The notes below the pieces were generated by a model. That model made no database searches and was not told the origin of the DNA. It was given only the letters and a program-made list of their open reading frames with translations. Both the position numbers and the translations under genes were made by a program. Source: Leucogyrophana mollusca (taxonomy: Eukaryota; Basidiomycota; Agaricomycetes; Boletales). Taken from it: DNA of 64,000 bases. Position 1 is the stretch's first letter, and the number at the start of each line of letters is the position of its first letter. Below, piece after piece: positions 60,024 to 64,000 of the stretch. The stretch is from contig MU266357.1 of the NCBI GenBank assembly GCA_021014945.1, forward strand, positions 122,848-186,847, written 5' to 3'.

Positions 60024-61417
60024 ATGGCCACCACCGCCCTCTCGCTCGATTCCAAGCTCAAGGCAAGTATCTTTATTCATCTTGGAATGACATATCTCAT
60101 AGATTGACCGCCCTCAGCTCCGTGATGGGAACGAAATACCCATCCTCGGTTTTGGTTAGTATGGGGGCATGATCCTCAATCCTTATTTTCAACTTATAAT
60201 CTACGGTCGCTCCTAGGTACCTATGATTTGCCTCCAGAAGACACGGCCAAAGCAGTGGTATACGCGCTACGAGTACGTAGGCACAAAAGGGCGGGTTTGG
60301 TTTGAGACGCTGATTGCATTGATGTATAAGTAGGCTGGGTACCGACACATCGTAAGTGAAGGGTCGACAGTAAATCACGCTTATCAGAAGGGAGCACTGA
60401 GCGGGACCCTCCTACAGGATTCCGCGGCATGGTACGAGAACGAAAAGGAGTGTGGAGAAGGCATTCGCCAATTCTGCGAAGAATCCGGCGTCCCGCGATC
60501 TGAGATCTTCTTTACGACAAAGCTAAAGCAAAATAATGGCTACGTGCGCGTTAAGAGAGCGATCCAGGCCTCTCTCGAAGCATGTCAACTCGGGTACATC
60601 GATCTATACCTGATTCACGGACCCGAGGGCGGGCCACGTCTGAGGAAGGAAAGCTGGCAGGCTATCTGCGACGCCCAAAAGGAGGGCAAGTTAAAAAGCA
60701 TCGGTATCAGTACCTTTGGCATCCGCCATATGGAGGAAATGATCCGCGCATCAGCGGAAAACACAGGCATGTACCTTAATGTTGCTCAAGCCACTCAAGA
60801 GTCGTCTTACCGTTGATTAATTCGCCAGACTTGCCCCTCCCAGTCATCAATCAAGTACGCACACACCCGCTATCAGGCGGTGGTACGTCCCATCTAACAG
60901 CGATCACAGATCGATTTGCACCCGTTCAGAACTCGCACGAAGTTGGTGGCCTTCTGCAAATCGCATGGTATTGCCTTGGAGGTAAATTTTATCTAGATCG
61001 TCCTCTTTTGTGCGGTCTTCTGCTGACGTAGTGGAATAGGCGTGGGCCCCTCTTATTCGCGGCGGGAAGGAATTCAATGATCCTCTTATCAAGCAGTTGG
61101 CCGAGAAACACGGAAAGACACCTGCTCAAGTGTTGTTGCGTTACTCCCTTCAGAAGGTAAGTCAACTACACACGACTTGATCCGACGGGTATACTGACAT
61201 GTTAAACAGGGATATATACCACTACCCAAATCGTCTTCCGAAGTCCGCATCAAACAAAACACAGATTTATTCGGCTTCGCACTGGAAGATGACGAGGTGG
61301 CGAGTCTTGATAAGCTTGATAAGGGTCTGTTCGTCTATTGTTTTCTCGCAACATACGAACTAATCGACTTGGTTGCAGACCTGGTAACAGACTGGGATCC
61401 TTCGGAATGCCCGTGAG
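60024..61417 (+). CDS. Aldo-keto reductase
   Basis: NADPH-dependent reductase of the AKR superfamily, a TIM barrel that reduces aldehydes and ketones. Exon 1 MATTALSLDSKLK, then LRDGNEIPILGFGT, YDLPPEDTAKAVVYALR, AGYRHI, DSAAWYENEKECGEGIRQFC (catalytic Asp and Tyr), FFTTKLKQNNG (Lys), YIDLYLIHGPEGGP (His), GKLKSIGISTFG, LPLPVINQIDLHPF, KLVAFCKSHGIALE, AWAPLIRGG, PAQVLLRYSLQK, YIPLPKSSSEVRIKQNTDLF and the end DLVTDWDPSECP. The tetrad D-Y-K-H is complete. Two introns appear to use GC donors (60063 and 60767), while the others are GT-AG. The exon after LKLKL may start at 60103 or 60118, which changes five residues. It lies 1.5 kb before terpene synthase 2 on the same strand. Confidence 0.92.
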
Positions 61418-62881
61418 ACTCTTTGAATAGTTCTTGTAGCAACAGTCCAGCAAGAAATTTCGCTTTGCTCTTGAGGCAGGCTTGATCTATGGAACGCACA
61501 ACGCTCAATTCTGGTGGAAGCACATCAAGTTGACTGGTCACCTATCTCACGTGATCACAGATATGACGCAGATGCAGCGCTTCGGACTTGTGCGGCTCTT
61601 TTTCGTCCTTGACGGATGAGCCAGGGACATGAGGGCCTGTTTCTGTGTAAGACGAAGCAACCGCGGTCGGTCAGCCACTGGTTGACAGCCAGACCGCGTT
61701 TAACGAGCTCGGCACACCTGTGGGATTCGTTGGAGCAGCTCTCATTGATGACCCGTCCTTCGTTCCGGAACCTGTTACAACAACAATAGAGGCTTCGGGT
61801 TAGGCCAAGGCGCTCCAATCCCCACCCATCAGTTCTATACTCCGAACCACCTGGCCTAGATCCGACGGTCGCTACATTGCTTAGACCAGAAGTTATTGGC
61901 ACTCCGGTTGAAGTATGAAGGCATTTAAGGATTTTAGTTCCCGTCCGCAACCTTTTCCCCGCGTTCGCTCCCGGTTGTATCGGGACACGATCTTGGCATC
62001 ACCATAAACCCAGAGGAGTACGAGCAGACCGCGTCCCAAGTCACGTTATTTACGGCTACGCCATCGGATTTCTTACTTCCTAAATGCATTTACGAGCGTC
62101 TGATCCAAAGTTTGGTTGCCATCCCCGCCGACTTCCAAGCGCACCGACAGGAGGCAACAACCTCAGGAGGTACCTGGTCTGAGGTCATCTATGACTTTGA
62201 AGGCGGATATAAATACCTGCGTGGCTGCTCGCTGCAGTCGTGCCCGTCGTTCATCCGAGCCGCCTTACCAGCGAACGGCCCTGCACCGAACGTGTAAGAA
62301 GCACTCACGGTAAACCAGTGCAATCGAGAAAACCAAGGAAAGTCCAGATCCATACGAGGACAGAACTGCGAATGTGCCACTCACACCGTCATACACCCAA
62401 TGGAAAGAACTCAACCGAAAAATCACTGCTTATTGGTCAATGTACGTCGTATAAATCAAATTTCACAGTCGGCAGTCAGCCCATCCGCACAAGATTCAGA
62501 ACCCCATGAGCAACATATTGCGCGAACTTTGTATGTTCTCGTACAACAATAACATGATCCAGCAAAGTTGGTATGGAAGCGCTCAGGAACAATTGCGAGA
62601 CATAGAACTTTGTGAACCGCTTGCGATGCCGTGGAGATCCGGAGGTAATATATGTCGGGGCGGAAAAACGGGGTAAGCCCCCTTTACAACCAGAACAAAA
62701 GACACGATGGTGCTCATTTCCCCTGGAAGCACGAGGCAAGCCTACAGGTTACAAAAAGTCAGACACAAAGCGTGGGCCATCCTGAGACTGTCCCGTAGCC
62801 GTTCACTTCTATTGCAAAATCACCACGTCCTTCCCGCTACTCCTTCGTGCCTGTTGTACGTGAATCGCCAATAAACCGAGT
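61418..62881 (+). other. Intergenic with one possible coding piece (about 61943-62297)
   Basis: No named gene. A plus-strand frame opens just after an acceptor-like TTTTAG near 61940 and runs to a stop at 62297; it reads LPVVSGHDLGITINPEEYEQ, then LFTATPSDFLLPKCIYERLI, SGGTWSEVIYDFEGGYKYLR and further. The amino-acid composition is protein-like, but there is no ATG and no recognised family. It could be one exon of a decayed gene. The right end must hold the promoter of terpene synthase 2. Confidence 0.3.
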
Positions 62882-64000
62882 ATGCTGATCCCCTGTCGTC
62901 CTGGGCAGATCATTCTTCCTGACCTGGTTTCTCATTGCGACTTCCCCTTGCGACTGAATCCATACTGCGCCCCTGTCGCCGCGGCGTCTGAGTCATGGAT
63001 GATACAAGGGGCCAAATTCAGCGAGAAACGCAGAAAAAAATTCCTTGGGCTCAAAGCAGGCCAGCTCACCGCAATGTGCTACCCAGATTGCGAAGCGGAA
63101 GAGCTGCGAGTCGTTTCGGACTTTATGAACTACCTGTTCAATCTGGACGACTGGAGCGACGAGTTCGACACGGAGGGTGTGCGGGGGTTAGGGGATTGTG
63201 TGATGAACGTCCTGTACCACCCCAGAACTTATTCGACCAATGCCGTTGCGGGCAAGATGGCTCGGAGGTACGCTTACCTCTCCTTGCTTCCAGCTGTGTT
63301 GGCGGAGGTGCCCGGTTATTGATGCCACTGTCCCCTCACAGCTTCTGGCTTCGACTGGCACGCAAGGCCGGCCCCCGCTGTCAGCAGAGATTCTTGGAAG
63401 CTTTCGATATGTTTTTCCAGGCTGTTACGCAACAATCCATCGATCGCGCGTGTGGGATTATCCCTGACCTTGAATCATACATATCTCTTCGCCGCGATAC
63501 CAGTGGCTGCAAGCCTGTGTTTGTTCTCATGGAATATGCTGCGGGTATCGATCTCCCAGATGAAGTCGCCGATCATCCGATCATCCGCAGTCTTAACGAG
63601 GCAACGAACGACTTGGTGACGTGGTCGAATGTAAGTTTGTTTCGCGGCAGAAAGCGGCCGTATGGACTTACTTTGTCCGGATCCGCCAGGATATCTTCTC
63701 CTACGATGTCGAGCAAAAACGAGGGGACACGCATAACATGATTACCGTCATCATGCATACATTAGGATACGATCTTCAGTCCGCGGTGGACTTTGTTGGA
63801 CGTCTCTGTAAAGCCTCCATTTACCGTTTCAACTCGGGCAGAGCCCACATCCCCTCTTGGGGTCCTGATATCGACCCACAAGTGGAGACTTACGTCCTGG
63901 GGTTGCAGGACTGGATAGTGGGGTCACTGCACTGGAGCTTCGAGACCGAACGTTATTTCGGCAAAAGGGGGGGAGAGATTAAGGATACACGCGAAATCAT
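62882..64000 (+). CDS. Sesquiterpene synthase (STS type), copy 2, cut by the right edge
   Basis: Exons 62882-63267, 63342-63630 and 63690 onward. It starts MLIPCRPGQIILPDLVSHCD. The metal motif is FNLDDWSDEFD, the Arg sensor SLRRDTSGCKP, and the NSE triad NDIFSYDVEQ, again with an intron between N and D; the RY motif is FETERYF, close to the edge. The frame is open at 64000, and only about 10-15 residues should be missing. Intron positions and phases equal those of copy 1, and both middle exons are 289 nt. The N-terminal 12 residues differ from copy 1. It should cyclise farnesyl diphosphate; the product is unknown. The aldo-keto reductase upstream on the same strand is a possible tailoring partner. 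Confidence 0.94.

Overview
The window looks like nuclear DNA of a filamentous basidiomycete, most likely an Agaricomycete. Protein-coding genes are cut by many short GT-AG introns (mostly about 45-65 nt), genes are dense on both strands, and several families are typical of mushroom-forming fungi: a secreted bicupin oxalate decarboxylase, a DUF6533-type seven-helix membrane protein, two STS-type sesquiterpene synthases and an AT-hook/DUF6729 protein. I saw no intact transposon, CRISPR array or rRNA. All gene models were assembled by eye from reading frames and splice signals; starts and small exons remain provisional.

Layout. 0-6 kb: AT-hook/DUF6729 gene and a transketolase-family gene, both on the minus strand. 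6-16.7 kb: a sparse region holding only a quinate/sugar-type MFS transporter (+) and, tail to tail with it, a 19-exon secreted oxalate decarboxylase (-). 16.7-23.3 kb: HIT-family protein (-), SAGA-type deubiquitinase Ubp8/USP22 (+), an acidic nuclear-looking protein (-), tRNA-His guanylyltransferase THG1 (+) and a small secreted cysteine protein (-). 25.4-27.5 kb: forkhead transcription factor. 28-37 kb: ABHD11-type mitochondrial hydrolase and very-long-chain enoyl reductase TSC13 sharing a 120-bp divergent promoter, then a DUF6533 membrane protein, ARV1, and GET4. 37.4-43 kb: HSBP1, sesquiterpene synthase 1, and a gankyrin/Nas6-type ankyrin protein. 44-48 kb: a second quinate/sugar-type transporter with the same intron layout as the first, and a MYND-finger protein. 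48.9-52.6 kb: two convergent basic, Ser/Pro-rich proteins with an intron-containing tRNA-Trp between them. 53-56 kb: a Dal5/TNA1-type MFS transporter. 57-59 kb: an intron-free protein with SUMO-interacting-like motifs and a split RING-like finger. 60-64 kb: an aldo-keto reductase with two apparent GC-AG introns, then sesquiterpene synthase 2, which runs off the right edge.

Functional picture. Most genes are conserved housekeeping genes (chromatin deubiquitination, tRNA maturation and supply, ER lipid and tail-anchored protein pathways, proteasome assembly, heat-shock control, pentose phosphate shuffling). The accessory layer is oxalate detoxification, three MFS transporters, and two terpene synthases, one of them next to a reductase at the right edge, which may mark the start of a terpene gene neighbourhood. 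The observations most worth a second look are the terpene synthase pair, the split-RING SIM protein, the oxalate decarboxylase micro-exons, the paired GC-AG introns, and the unresolved splice in the HIT gene.
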